From Brotaphodocola faecis (lineage in GTDB: Bacteria > Bacillota > Clostridia > Lachnospirales > Lachnospiraceae), in the NCBI RefSeq assembly GCF_040096075.1, contig NZ_JBBMFJ010000003.1:1-64000 (forward strand): a DNA stretch of 64,000 nt, given 5' to 3'. The notes under the pieces are model-generated. The model had not been told where the DNA came from, ran no database searches, and was given only the letters and a program-made list of their open reading frames with translations. Positions within the stretch are counted from its first letter, which is position 1. The number at the start of each line of letters is the position of its first letter. Below are positions 34,839-43,624 of the stretch, piece by piece. A program made the position numbers and the translations under genes.

Positions 34839-36149
34839 ATGACGTTGGAGTTATTTGGAGCGATATTGGGGATCGCAGTATTTATTATGATTCTTGCATT
34901 CCGGTTGCCGAATTGGCTGACCTATGTGGCAGTTGCACCGATTGTAGTGTTCTTGGGGACCATGACGAAGAAAGAGGTTTATGCGGTATTTTCCAGTTCC
35001 GGCTTGCAGCTGATGTTCATCATCTGTATTTTTATGGGATTGATGAGCGCTACAGGACTTGACAGCGTGATCGGAAACACGGCAGTGAAATATGCCAACA
35101 AAGTAGCTGGTGGTGACCCAAAGAAAGAAGAGAAAATGCTTCTTCTGGTGCTGTTTGTATTTGGCAATGTATTTTCCTACTTCCTGGCGAACAACCATGT
35201 GGCCATGGCACTGGTACCGGTGATTTATGGTATTGCCAAAAGAACAAAGTTCAGCTATTCCAAGATGTGTCTGTTTGTGATTTTCTCAACTACGTTAGGC
35301 GGTGCATGCACGCTGGTAGGTACTACCTCAAATGTATATGCAAACACTGCGCTGGTAGAAGCAGGATTAAAAGGATTTGGCATGCTGGATTTTGCCTGGG
35401 TAGGCGTTCCAGTGATGATTCTTGGTGGAATTTATCTGATTCTGATGAATAAGATGTGCCCATCCTATGAAGAAACAGTTCCAGGCGACGCAACGGTACT
35501 GATGGAAGCAGGAGCGGCAGCTTCCCCGGAAATGAAGAGAAAGCAGCATATCGTATGCGGTGGATTTCTTCTGTTCTTAGCAGGCATGGTATTAGACAGT
35601 GTAGGCGTTATCAAGGGATTCAGCCCGTATTTCTTCGGGTATGCCATCATTGCGGTATTATATTTCCTGAAAGTTGCAAAACCAAAACAGTTTTTCAGCA
35701 ATATGAGTGCCCAGCTGGTTCTGTTCTGTGCAGGTATCAATCTGGCAATCGCAATTATCAATACGACTCCATTGGGAGACATTTTCAGTAATATTTTCAT
35801 CAGCGCCATTGGCGGAAGTACGAATCTGTATCTGATTACTGCGATTCTGTGGCTTGGAACTGTTGTCATGACCCAGTTTATGAACAACATGGCCTGCGCA
35901 GGCGTTCTGGCACCGGTTGGAATTGCGCTTGCAGAGCATCTGGGAGCGGATCCGAGAGCCATTGTTATGGCCATTGCCATGGCAGCAACCAGCTCTTATC
36001 TGACACCGATGGCATCTGGAACCAACCAGCTGATTATGCCATTTACGAACCTGAAATTTCAGGATTTCTTCAAATATGGTTGGCCGTTACTGATCATCAA
36101 TTTTGCATGCTGTGTATTGATTTTGCCGATCGTATTTCCATTTTTCTAA
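34839..36149 (+). CDS. SLC13/DASS-type anion permease
   Basis: 436 aa, about 11-12 transmembrane segments. Two pseudo-repeats carry the family signatures: TLVGTTSNVYAN in the first half and LTPMASGTNQLIMPF in the second, equivalent to the SNT-type substrate/sodium loops. Members carry dicarboxylates, citrate or sulfate; the substrate here is unknown. First gene of the LysR-linked cluster, behind AGGAGGAAAAGAGT. Confidence 0.85.
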   Translation: MTLELFGAILGIAVFIMILAFRLPNWLTYVAVAPIVVFLGTMTKKEVYAVFSSSGLQLMFIICIFMGLMSATGLDSVIGNTAVKYANKVAGGDPKKEEKMLLLVLFVFGNVFSYFLANNHVAMALVPVIYGIAKRTKFSYSKMCLFVIFSTTLGGACTLVGTTSNVYANTALVEAGLKGFGMLDFAWVGVPVMILGGIYLILMNKMCPSYEETVPGDATVLMEAGAAASPEMKRKQHIVCGGFLLFLAGMVLDSVGVIKGFSPYFFGYAIIAVLYFLKVAKPKQFFSNMSAQLVLFCAGINLAIAIINTTPLGDIFSNIFISAIGGSTNLYLITAILWLGTVVMTQFMNNMACAGVLAPVGIALAEHLGADPRAIVMAIAMAATSSYLTPMASGTNQLIMPFTNLKFQDFFKYGWPLLIINFACCVLILPIVFPFF

Positions 36150-36167
36150 AGGAAGGGAGAATATAAC

Positions 36168-37244
36168 ATGAAGAGGAGAATGAGAGAAATCTATGTAAAA
36201 TCTTCAGATCCATTTGAAAGAGGGCGTCAGCATGGTGCCCAAGTAAAAGAAGAGATTGAACGTGTCTGCGTTGGATACCGGAAGTCTTTCGAGAAAAAAG
36301 GATATACATGGGAAGAGGCTAGGAATATGGCCATGGAATATGTCCCTTATCTGGAAAAAGAAATGCCGGAGCTGATGGAAGAAGCGAAAGGAATTGCGGC
36401 TGGCGCGGAAGTGGATCTGGCAGTGGTGATGGTATTAAATACCCGTTATGAATTACTGAAATTTAAAAAGGGTGTAAATAATCATGAACATAATGAGTGT
36501 ACCTGTTATGCGCTGTTACCGGAGGCAACACAGGAGCATGTAACCATAGGTGGTCAAAACTGGGATAATTCCCCGTTTATCGGAGAGAATCTGTATGTGC
36601 TTCATATTGATGAGGAAAATGGCACAAAGATTGTTGGAATTAGTGAACCGGCACAGCTGATCCGCAGTGGCATGAATAGCCATGGGATTTCGCTGAATTG
36701 CAGTACGCTTTTATCCTATAAAGATGTCCGTGGAGTAGCTGTTCCAACAAATTTTATGAGAAGACGGATTTTGCAGGCAAAGACATTGGATGAGGCAAAA
36801 GCATTGATTGCTGGATTTCATCCATGCGTGTCGCTGAATTATGTGATTACCTCCGCCAAGGATCAGGATGCTATTGTATATGAAACAACACCGGTGGAGA
36901 ATTTTGAACTGTATCCAAATCGCGGAATTATCACTCAGGGAAATGATATCCTTGCAGATCCGGCCATTGACCGTTTTATTCCGGCAGACAAACATCATCA
37001 GAGGCATTTCCGCGGTCAGAGATTACAGTATTTGCTTCAGAAAAAACAGGGTGAGATTACCAAGGAGTATTTACAGGAGTGTTTAAGAGATCACTATGGG
37101 TATCCGGCATCGGTCTGCAATCATGCGGGGGATGAAGGACTCCAGACGATTGCCTCTATGCTTTATTGCGTCAGCGAAGGCTATGCGCTGATTGCCTGGG
37201 GAAACCCATGCGAGTATGATTATGAAAGGTATGTGTTAGAATGA
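36168..37244 (+). CDS. C45-family autoproteolytic acyltransferase/hydrolase
   Basis: 358 aa, related to acyl-CoA:6-aminopenicillanate acyltransferase (Ntn-hydrolase, family C45). The RGRQHGAQVKEEI start and NECTCYALLPEA site are visible; cleavage before Cys111 would expose the nucleophile. GGQNWD and HGISLNCSTL are also family features. Substrates of bacterial homologues are mostly unknown; amide or N-acyl hydrolysis is the expected chemistry. Its stop overlaps the MATE gene by 4 bases. Confidence 0.85.
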   Translation: MKRRMREIYVKSSDPFERGRQHGAQVKEEIERVCVGYRKSFEKKGYTWEEARNMAMEYVPYLEKEMPELMEEAKGIAAGAEVDLAVVMVLNTRYELLKFKKGVNNHEHNECTCYALLPEATQEHVTIGGQNWDNSPFIGENLYVLHIDEENGTKIVGISEPAQLIRSGMNSHGISLNCSTLLSYKDVRGVAVPTNFMRRRILQAKTLDEAKALIAGFHPCVSLNYVITSAKDQDAIVYETTPVENFELYPNRGIITQGNDILADPAIDRFIPADKHHQRHFRGQRLQYLLQKKQGEITKEYLQECLRDHYGYPASVCNHAGDEGLQTIASMLYCVSEGYALIAWGNPCEYDYERYVLE

Positions 37245-38557
37245 AATCAGATTTGGTCCGACAGTTTTTCCGCTATACGATTCCAACCATTCTGTCGATG
37301 GTAGCGTTTTCCCTTTATACATTGGTAGATGGAATCTTTGTGGCGAAAGGTGTCGGAGAAATTGCATTGGCGGCGGTAAATTTATCGTCGCCATACAATT
37401 CTTTTCTATTTGCAACTGCATTACTGCTGGCAGTAGGAATGTCTACAACCATTTCCATTTGTTTGGGACATGGAGAAGACGAAACAGCATCAGAACTGTT
37501 TACCAGAAATCTTGTGGTGGCAGCTGTGATATCCGGGGTGATCACCGCAATAACCGTGTTGAATCTGGAGAAAATCGCATGGTTTCTTGGAGCCAATGAA
37601 GATACGCTTCTATATGTGAAAGAATATGTGGGAGGTGTTTCTCCGTTTGCGATATTTTTTATTGTTTCCTATAACATGGAAATTCTGGTAAAGACAGATG
37701 GAACACCGATTCTTTCTACGATTGGAGTGACACTTGCCGGAGTGACCAATTTGGTACTGGACTGGTTGTTTGTCATGGTGTTTGGCTGGGGCGTCCGTGG
37801 AGCGGCTGTGGCCACAGGACTTGCCCAGGTAGTATCGACGGTTCTCTATCTTCTGTATTTTTCAAAAGATTCGAAAAAACTTCATGTTGTCCCAATTTCG
37901 TTTGCCTTAGAAAAATTGAAAATCTATCGGAAAACCATTCCACTTGGACTTGCAGATAGTATTACAGAGATGTCCAATGGAGTAGTATTATTTGCATTTA
38001 ATCAGACGATCTTGAGACTGATGGGAGAAAATGGAGTTGTCAGTTATACGGTAATTGGATATGTCAATACGTTAGTTTTGATGATCATGTCTGGAATTGG
38101 TCAGGGGATTCAGCCAATCAGCAGCTTTTATTATGGAAAGGGTGAAGAGAAAAATTATAAGACGATTTTTAAAATGGCGTTGACAATGGCCATCTGCTTT
38201 GGCTGCGGAAGCTTTTTGATATGTCAGGTCTTTGGAAATGGGATTGTCGGGCTTTTTATCCGACAAGACAGTATGATTTATGAAGATAGTGTAATTGCAT
38301 TAAGAAAATATTCAGTAGCATTTCTTTTGATGGGATTGAATGTAATAACAGCTGCATTCTTTACATCCATTGAAAAACCCATGTTTTCATTTCCGATTTC
38401 CATAGGGAGAGGGCTGATGTTTCCGATTCTTGCATTAGTTGTGGTGCCTTATTTGACGGGAAAGGGAAATCTATGGTATGCCAGTGCAGTCAGTGAAGGA
38501 ATGGCAATGGTACTGGCGGTATTTTTTGTGACAAGATACCTAAAATGGAAAGGATGA
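37241..38557 (+). CDS. MATE family efflux transporter
   Basis: 438 aa, 12 hydrophobic segments in two homologous halves. The N-terminal half has FSLYTLVDGIFVAKGVGEIALAAVNLSSP and the second half GIGQGIQPISSFYYGKGEE, both typical of the MATE DinF/NorM group. Probably exports an amine or aromatic product by Na+ or H+ antiport. It is translationally coupled to the C45 gene (ATGA overlap) and ends 7 bases before the deacetylase. Confidence 0.9.
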   Translation: MKSDLVRQFFRYTIPTILSMVAFSLYTLVDGIFVAKGVGEIALAAVNLSSPYNSFLFATALLLAVGMSTTISICLGHGEDETASELFTRNLVVAAVISGVITAITVLNLEKIAWFLGANEDTLLYVKEYVGGVSPFAIFFIVSYNMEILVKTDGTPILSTIGVTLAGVTNLVLDWLFVMVFGWGVRGAAVATGLAQVVSTVLYLLYFSKDSKKLHVVPISFALEKLKIYRKTIPLGLADSITEMSNGVVLFAFNQTILRLMGENGVVSYTVIGYVNTLVLMIMSGIGQGIQPISSFYYGKGEEKNYKTIFKMALTMAICFGCGSFLICQVFGNGIVGLFIRQDSMIYEDSVIALRKYSVAFLLMGLNVITAAFFTSIEKPMFSFPISIGRGLMFPILALVVVPYLTGKGNLWYASAVSEGMAMVLAVFFVTRYLKWKG

Positions 38558-38564
38558 TCAAAAA

Positions 38565-39404
38565 ATGAAATATGAAGGAATTCATTGGCCTGGGAATGCT
38601 AGGATGACAGTAATGTTTACGATCCATGTAGATGGACAGTCACTTTATAATCGGCCAGGAACGGTATATCCAAGAACGATTTCTTATGGAAAATATGGAC
38701 CAGAGAGAGCGGTAGACCGATTGCTGGAATTGACTCAAAAAATGGGTATTGCCTGTACGTATTTTGTACCAGGACAGATTGCGGAGACTTACCCAGATAT
38801 GGTAAAAAAAATTGATGCTTATGGTTATGAAATCGGTTTCCACGGATATGATCATGAAGATTGCATGTACACAGATCGCCCGGTAGAAGAGTGGAAGAAA
38901 GTAATTATAAAAAGCCAGAGAGCGTTTGAACGGATTATTGGGAAAAGAGCCAAGGGCGTATGTGCAACTTCCAGTGATTTTTCTATGAACGATGTCCAGA
39001 TTTGGCAGGAAATGGGATTTGAGTATTCAAGTTCTATGAGGGGCGATGACCGCCCTTATAAAACAGTTTTTGAAGGAAAAGAATCTGATTTTATAGAGAT
39101 TCCAGCTAGATGGGAATTGGATGATTATCCAGCGTTTACATATAACTATTGGCCGTTATTGACAGATGGACAGGACCGAATCTCTAGTTATCGAGGAGTG
39201 TTATCCAATTGGAAGCATGAATTTGATGGTTATTATGAAGGCGGACTGTGCATGGTATTTATGCTTCATCCTCAGATTATTGGAATTCCGGGACGGTATC
39301 AGATGCTGGAAGAGTTGATGCTGTATATGAAAGAAAAACCAGATGTATGGTTTGCACAGGGAAATGAAATAGCGGATTGGTGGAGAAAATGTGATGGAAA
39401 ATAG
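38565..39404 (+). CDS. Polysaccharide deacetylase family protein (PuuE/PgdA-like), first copy
   Basis: 279 aa, NodB-type metal-dependent hydrolase. The first motif appears as FTIHVDGQ, the zinc-binding HxxxH motif as EIGFHGYDHED. It ends with FMLHPQIIGIPGRYQML, which resembles the PuuE allantoinase and Helicobacter PgdA subgroup rather than chitin deacetylases. No signal peptide, so it is cytosolic and probably acts on a small amide or imide. It overlaps the second copy by 14 bases. Confidence 0.85.
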   Translation: MKYEGIHWPGNARMTVMFTIHVDGQSLYNRPGTVYPRTISYGKYGPERAVDRLLELTQKMGIACTYFVPGQIAETYPDMVKKIDAYGYEIGFHGYDHEDCMYTDRPVEEWKKVIIKSQRAFERIIGKRAKGVCATSSDFSMNDVQIWQEMGFEYSSSMRGDDRPYKTVFEGKESDFIEIPARWELDDYPAFTYNYWPLLTDGQDRISSYRGVLSNWKHEFDGYYEGGLCMVFMLHPQIIGIPGRYQMLEELMLYMKEKPDVWFAQGNEIADWWRKCDGK

Positions 39405-40194
39405 AATAGGGACAGCGGGTATAGCGATGGTCACGATAGAATTAGACAATGAATTTATCTGGCATGCAATGGGAGACAAGTATAAAACACCTAAAAGTAC
39501 TTCCATGGGGACTTATGGAACCCATCGGGGATTGACTCGGATTTTGGATGCATTGGATGAGTGGGGGGTGAAGGCAACCTTTTTTATCCCTGGGGTTGCG
39601 GTAGAAAAGTATTCAGAAAAGATTATGGAGATTGATAAAAGAGGACATGAAATTGCTCTGCACGGATATGCCCATGAAAATTTTCATGATTTAACGGAGA
39701 AAGAACAGCGAATGAAAATAAGAAAAGGGAAACAAGGGTTAGAAGATTTGATTGGAAAAGAAGTAAGGGGATTTCGGCTACCGGAGGGAGAATGTACCTG
39801 GGAAACAATGAGAATTCTTCGGGAAGAGGGGATTGGATATGATAGTTCTTTATTTGACCAGGATCTTCCTTATCTGACAGATGAAAAGTTGGTAGAGATT
39901 CCTATGAGATGGGAGTTACAGGATTTCCCATATTTTGCATATGGACCTGGGTTCCCTGTTGGAGAACCACGGATTGCTTGTTATGATGAGGTATTGGATA
40001 ACTGGCTGCGTGAACTAAAAGCGGCATATGAGTTAAAGCTATGTTATGTTATAAAATTTGATCCTCAGACAATTGGTTCTCCAGGAAGAATGTTTTTATT
40101 TGAGCAGATATTGCGTGAATTAAAAGAAAAGAATATGTGGATTGCAACAGGAAGCGAATTGGAAAAATATGTTCGAGAAGCGAAAATGGTGTAG
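39391..40194 (+). CDS. Polysaccharide deacetylase family protein, second copy
   Basis: 267 aa, paralogous to the gene before it. The first motif MVTIELDNE has the expected Asp, followed by EIALHGYAHENFHDL (HxxxH), the FRLPEGE motif and a C-terminal IKFDPQTIGSPGRMFLFEQIL. The two paralogues may form a hetero-oligomer or act in sequence. It ends 4 bases before att C. The last ORF of island 2. Confidence 0.85.
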   Translation: MMENRIGTAGIAMVTIELDNEFIWHAMGDKYKTPKSTSMGTYGTHRGLTRILDALDEWGVKATFFIPGVAVEKYSEKIMEIDKRGHEIALHGYAHENFHDLTEKEQRMKIRKGKQGLEDLIGKEVRGFRLPEGECTWETMRILREEGIGYDSSLFDQDLPYLTDEKLVEIPMRWELQDFPYFAYGPGFPVGEPRIACYDEVLDNWLRELKAAYELKLCYVIKFDPQTIGSPGRMFLFEQILRELKEKNMWIATGSELEKYVREAKMV

Positions 40195-40198
40195 CACA

Positions 40199-40222
40199 CC
40201 GGCAACGATTGAGTTTGAATAG
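40199..40222 (+). other. att site C: second copy of the guaA end
   Basis: CCGGCAACGATT then GAGTTTGAATAG, 22 of 24 identical to att A. A terminator follows, then paired ATTGCATT repeats at 40281-40288 and 40292-40299 (11 bases apart), then the integrase 3' end. Classic att-arm-int order. Confidence 0.8.
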
Positions 40223-40231
40223 TTGGAGCTA

Positions 40232-40271
40232 AGCTGTAAAGCCTTTGTTTACAAGGGTTTTACAGCTTTTC
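40232..40271 (+). terminator. Terminator downstream of att C
   Basis: AGCTGTAAAGCCTT (from 40232) pairs with AAGGGTTTTACAGCT (to 40267), followed by TTTT. Confidence 0.8.
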
Positions 40272-40297
40272 CTTTATAGGATTGCATTTTCATTGCA

Positions 40298-40543
40298 TTA
40301 TTTTTCTTCAACTGTTCTGTGATAGATTGCTGTATGTTGATTGCTGGTATAATTAGCAATGCTTTCAGTAGCAGATTGTACTTGTAATATTCCAGTCAGT
40401 TTTTTAGCAACTTCAAGATTCGTATTTGGATACAGATGACCATAAGTGCCGAGTGTTGTCTGTATTTTTTCATGTCCTAAACGTTCCTTGATAAGTAAAG
40501 GATTTTCGCCCATGCTGATAAGCAATGAAGCGTGTGAATGCCA
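40298..40543 (-). pseudogene. Truncated tyrosine integrase, C-terminal fragment
   Basis: Reads HSHASLLISMGENPLLIKERLGHEKIQTTLGTYGHLYPN, the box II end of a site-specific tyrosine recombinase: the LGH histidine and nucleophile Tyr in TYGHL remain. The frame breaks exactly where the LR of LRHSHAS should be, with an in-frame stop just beyond. Position next to att C identifies it as the integrase of a third guaA island. Truncation coincides with the start of the ICE. Confidence 0.85.
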
Positions 40544-40801
40544 TTACGGTATAATAACGACAAACGGAAAAAGCCTTGATTTTCAAGGGGTTTCAGCGTT
40601 TGTCGCCGTCTATTCAATTCCTTTTCCCAAGTTGAAATATGGCGAGAAAATTGACGAAAAAAGGAGGCTGTTACATTAACGACAAAACCGAATAGTGCCA
40701 GCGGTCCGGCATTTTGCCTGGCCGCTGATTGCCGTGGGCGTTTCATCTTTTTAGGTGGACGCCCTTTTTTCATGCAGATTTTTAGAAGAAAGGAGCCACA
40801 C
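40544..40801 (+). promoter_or_regulatory. ICE left-end leader with hairpins
   Basis: No clear gene. Three hairpins are visible: CGACAAACG/GCGTTTGTCG around CCTTGATTTTCAAGG (about 40557-40607), CAGCGG/CCGCTG (40698-40728), and GGGCG/CGCCC running into TTTTTT (40737-40772), the last an evident terminator or attenuator ahead of the ICE operon. Confidence 0.5.
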
Positions 40802-41323
40802 ATGGAACTGAACGAAATGGAAAAAAAGATGCTCTTTCAGGCCGAAGGAGACTGTCAGGCAAAGGTTCTGAATGAGCTTTACATGACCGTGCGATATTCA
40901 AACAATTCCGAGCTGCGGGAGGCGGCGGAAAGCCTTATGGCAAAGGTGCGTGTTCTGTCGGACCGTGAGTGCATGGATTTGGTGCGGGACATTCAGAAGA
41001 ATTACCGGCTGCCCCACCCGCCCCGGACTATCGGGGAAAGGATCGCCGAGGCCAGGCAGCAGTCCGGCGCGGAGAAATTAAAGGGGCATGACATCATGGG
41101 GCTGGAACGCTTTGACCCGGAGGTTAAGCACATGATCGTCTTTGATGTGCTGTCCTATGATTCCCCTGTTGGGGATAAGGGCGATAAAATGCGCCTGTTT
41201 CTTACGGAGGCCGGCTATCAGAAATTCTTAGAGAGCCAGGAACGGGGCGAAGTCAAACTGAAAAATCATGCGAAGGTCTCAGGCGGCCATCTCCATTATG
41301 ACCGCAGGGACCGCGCTTTGTAA
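40802..41323 (+). CDS. Conserved ICE protein, unknown function
   Basis: 173 aa. ELNEMEKKMLFQAEGDCQAKVLNELYMTVRYSN begins a helical domain; the C-terminal half has YDSPVGDKGDKMRLFLTEAGYQKFLESQERGEVKLKNHAKVSGG. I associate this layout with Tn1549-type elements but cannot assign a function. The ATG at 40802 has AAAGGAG upstream; an in-frame ATG at 40772 is less likely. First gene of the ICE operon. Confidence 0.7.
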   Translation: MELNEMEKKMLFQAEGDCQAKVLNELYMTVRYSNNSELREAAESLMAKVRVLSDRECMDLVRDIQKNYRLPHPPRTIGERIAEARQQSGAEKLKGHDIMGLERFDPEVKHMIVFDVLSYDSPVGDKGDKMRLFLTEAGYQKFLESQERGEVKLKNHAKVSGGHLHYDRRDRAL

Positions 41324-41352
41324 CGGAATAACCGAAGAAAGGAGGCTGTGAA

Positions 41353-42225
41353 ATGGCTGTATTCCGTGTAGAGAAAACGAAGGACTTTACGGTTATGAGC
41401 AATCACCACCTGCGCAATACGGAACTGTCCTTAAAGGCGAAGGGGCTTCTTTCCCTTATGCTGTCGCTGCCGGAAGATTGGGATTATACCACAAAGGGGC
41501 TGGCCCACATTTGCAGGGATGGCGTGGATTCCATTACCACCGCCCTGAAGGAGCTGGAACGGCACGGGTATCTCACCAGGCAGCGCCTCCGCAATGAGAA
41601 CGGACAGCTCGGCGATATTGAGTACACGATCCACGAAAAGCCTGTAACCGGCGTAAAACAAGGTGTTTCACCTAAACGGGAAAATCCAAGACAGGTAAAT
41701 CCAAGACAGGCAAAACCTGAACAGGCGGAACCTGAACAGGAAAATCCCGCACAATTAAATACTAATCCACAAAAAACTAAAAAATCAAAAACGGATATAT
41801 CAAGGACACATCAATCAATCTATCCGGAAGAGCCGGAAACGGCAGGCTGTCAGGATGGGATTGATAGGATGGATATGGCAGAGGCATACCGTGGAATTAT
41901 CAAAGAGAATATTGAGTATGACTTTCTGGTTCCCCGCTATGGGCAGGAACGCATGGACGAGACTGTGGAGCTTATGCTGGAAACGGTGCTGTCAAGACGG
42001 CCCTATATCCGCATTGCCGGAGACGACTTCCCACGGGAGGTTGTCAGGAGCCGGTTCTTAAAGATCAATTCCGACCACCTGGAGTATGTTTTTGACTGTA
42101 TCGACAAGAACGTTACGAAGGTCAACAACATCAAGGCTTATCTGCTGGCAGCGCTGTATAACGCGCCGGCAACAATGGATAGCTATTACCGTGCGGAGGT
42201 CAACCATGACCTGTACGGCTGTTAG
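41353..42225 (+). CDS. Helix-turn-helix replication-initiator-like protein (DUF6017 C-terminus)
   Basis: 290 aa. The N-terminal winged helix (LSLKAKGLLSLMLSLPEDWDYTTKGLAHICRDGVDSITTALKELERHGYL) resembles RepA_N/DnaD-type initiators. A low-complexity linker of QAEPEQEN-type repeats (about 105-140) leads to a C-terminal DUF6017-like domain (YRGIIKENIEYDFLV...LLAALYNAPATMDSYYRAEV). Probably part of ICE replication or its control. AAAGGAGGCTGTGAA precedes the ATG. Confidence 0.78.
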   Translation: MAVFRVEKTKDFTVMSNHHLRNTELSLKAKGLLSLMLSLPEDWDYTTKGLAHICRDGVDSITTALKELERHGYLTRQRLRNENGQLGDIEYTIHEKPVTGVKQGVSPKRENPRQVNPRQAKPEQAEPEQENPAQLNTNPQKTKKSKTDISRTHQSIYPEEPETAGCQDGIDRMDMAEAYRGIIKENIEYDFLVPRYGQERMDETVELMLETVLSRRPYIRIAGDDFPREVVRSRFLKINSDHLEYVFDCIDKNVTKVNNIKAYLLAALYNAPATMDSYYRAEVNHDLYGC

Positions 42226-42302
42226 GCGCTTTCAGGCGTCTTTTTTCATATCATCACAGGAAGGAGGCGAAGCACGATGAAACGAAAATCTGTGCCGACA
42301 CC

Positions 42303-43283
42303 ATGCCCGGTGTAACCAAAGAGCAGATTCAGGCGGCACGGGAGGCGGACCTGTTCGCCTGGCTGCAATCCCATGAGCCCGGCGTGCTCAAACGGGACGG
42401 CCCCAATTACCGGCACAAGGAGCATGACAGCCTGGTCTATGTGACCGGGAAACGGTACTGGTACTGGAACAGCCGGGGCCGCAGTATTAACGCCCTGGAT
42501 TACCTGATCCAGATTCGGGGCTATGGTCTGGTGGATGCGGTTCAAGCACTGGCAGGCGGAGAAATACGGCAGACGCCGGCTTACCAAAGCGCGGCGGCAA
42601 AGCAGGCACAGAGAGAGCCGGAAAAGAAACCGTTTACGCTGCCCTGGGCCAGACGGTGTGCTACCGCCGCTGTTTCGTATTTGCAGCGGCGCGGGATCAG
42701 TTCGGATGTGATCAGCCGGTGCTTTCGGAACGGGCTTTTCTATGAGGCCCGGTATCATGGCGAACCGGTCTGCGTGTTTGTCGGAAAAGACAACGCGGGG
42801 AAAGCGAAGTTTGCCTGTATGCGCGGTATCACCGGCAATCTCAAAAAGGATGTTTATGGCAGTGACAAGGAATTTAGCTTCTGCTACCCACCGCAGAATC
42901 CGGGCAGCCGCCATGTGGCCGTTTTTGAGGCTCCCATTGACGCACTTTCCCATGCCACGCTGCAAGAGCTCGAAGGCTGGAAATGGAATGGCTACCGCTT
43001 ATCCCTGGGAGGCACCTCCCATGTGGCGCTGACCGCGTTTCTGGAACGCCACCCGGAAATAAAGCGGGTCACGCTTTACATGGACAATGATCTTGGCGGC
43101 CTTACCAATGCCCGGAAAATCAAAGCCATGCTCCATGAGGATCAGCGGTTTAAGCATATCCGGGTGAGCGTCAACCCGCCCCGCGTCGGAAAGGACTATA
43201 ACGAAAAGCTGCAACATATCAGGGAACAAATTAAAGGCCGTCAACTACAATGCCGCCAGAAACAGGCGGCTATTTCAATTTAA
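42303..43283 (+). CDS. DUF3991/Toprim primase-like protein
   Basis: 326 aa. The N-terminal part (VTKEQIQAAREADLFAWLQSHEP, RHKEHDSLVYVTGKRYWYW) resembles a CHC2-like fold without cysteines. The middle is DUF3991 (ISSDVISRCFRNGLFYEA...KAKFACMRGI). A Toprim_2 region follows (VAVFEAPIDALSHATL, LYMDNDLGG). Likely primes or processes ICE DNA. The ATG at 42303 lacks a ribosome site; instead GGAAGGAGG serves an overlapping 12-codon frame starting at 42277 that ends at 42315, so coupled re-initiation or a sequencing frameshift is possible. Confidence 0.78.
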   Translation: MPGVTKEQIQAAREADLFAWLQSHEPGVLKRDGPNYRHKEHDSLVYVTGKRYWYWNSRGRSINALDYLIQIRGYGLVDAVQALAGGEIRQTPAYQSAAAKQAQREPEKKPFTLPWARRCATAAVSYLQRRGISSDVISRCFRNGLFYEARYHGEPVCVFVGKDNAGKAKFACMRGITGNLKKDVYGSDKEFSFCYPPQNPGSRHVAVFEAPIDALSHATLQELEGWKWNGYRLSLGGTSHVALTAFLERHPEIKRVTLYMDNDLGGLTNARKIKAMLHEDQRFKHIRVSVNPPRVGKDYNEKLQHIREQIKGRQLQCRQKQAAISI

Positions 43284-43298
43284 CAGGAGGATTTTAAC

Positions 43299-43586
43299 AT
43301 GACGAAGACAGAAAATACCGCTTTGCAAATGATCGCCGAAGCCGCCCGGTGCCCGGAATATGGCCCCGATATGGTTAAGGCTTTGATGGAAAAATTGGAT
43401 ATGAACGAAAAGGGCTTTGCGCTTCTGATGAACGTTACGCCCTCCACTGTCCGGCTCTGGACCAGCGGCGCCGTTCAGCCCAGCGGCACGGCCAAGCGCC
43501 TGATGCAAATTTATGAAACCGGGCCGGAAATCGTGAGCAAGATTGCCGGCGGACAGCACCCGGAGGATGGAAATGCTTATAAATGA
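43299..43586 (+). CDS. Small helix-turn-helix protein of the ICE
   Basis: 95 aa. MNEKGFALLMNVTPSTVRLWTSGAVQPSGTAKRLMQIYE is a Cro/C1-type helix-turn-helix as in NadS/HigA-like proteins. Probably a small regulator of the ICE operon. AGGAGGATTTTAAC lies before the ATG, 16 bases after the primase-like gene. Confidence 0.8.
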   Translation: MTKTENTALQMIAEAARCPEYGPDMVKALMEKLDMNEKGFALLMNVTPSTVRLWTSGAVQPSGTAKRLMQIYETGPEIVSKIAGGQHPEDGNAYK

Positions 43587-43624
43587 TTGCGTTAAGTTTT
43601 CGCACAGACTGGAGGTGATAATGT

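Larger units (their letters stand above)
33144..40222. mobile_element. Genomic island 2 at guaA (catabolic cargo)
   Basis: Bounded by att B and att C. Contents: RadC-like remnant, LysR regulator and a five-gene transport/hydrolase cluster. No integrase lies within it. Tandem accretion at the same hotspot as island 1 is inferred from the repeated guaA-end sequences. Confidence 0.55.

Noticed and set aside
40446..40679. 77-aa plus-strand ORF spanning the integrase/ICE junction
   Set aside because: It crosses the recombination boundary and is antisense to the integrase fragment.
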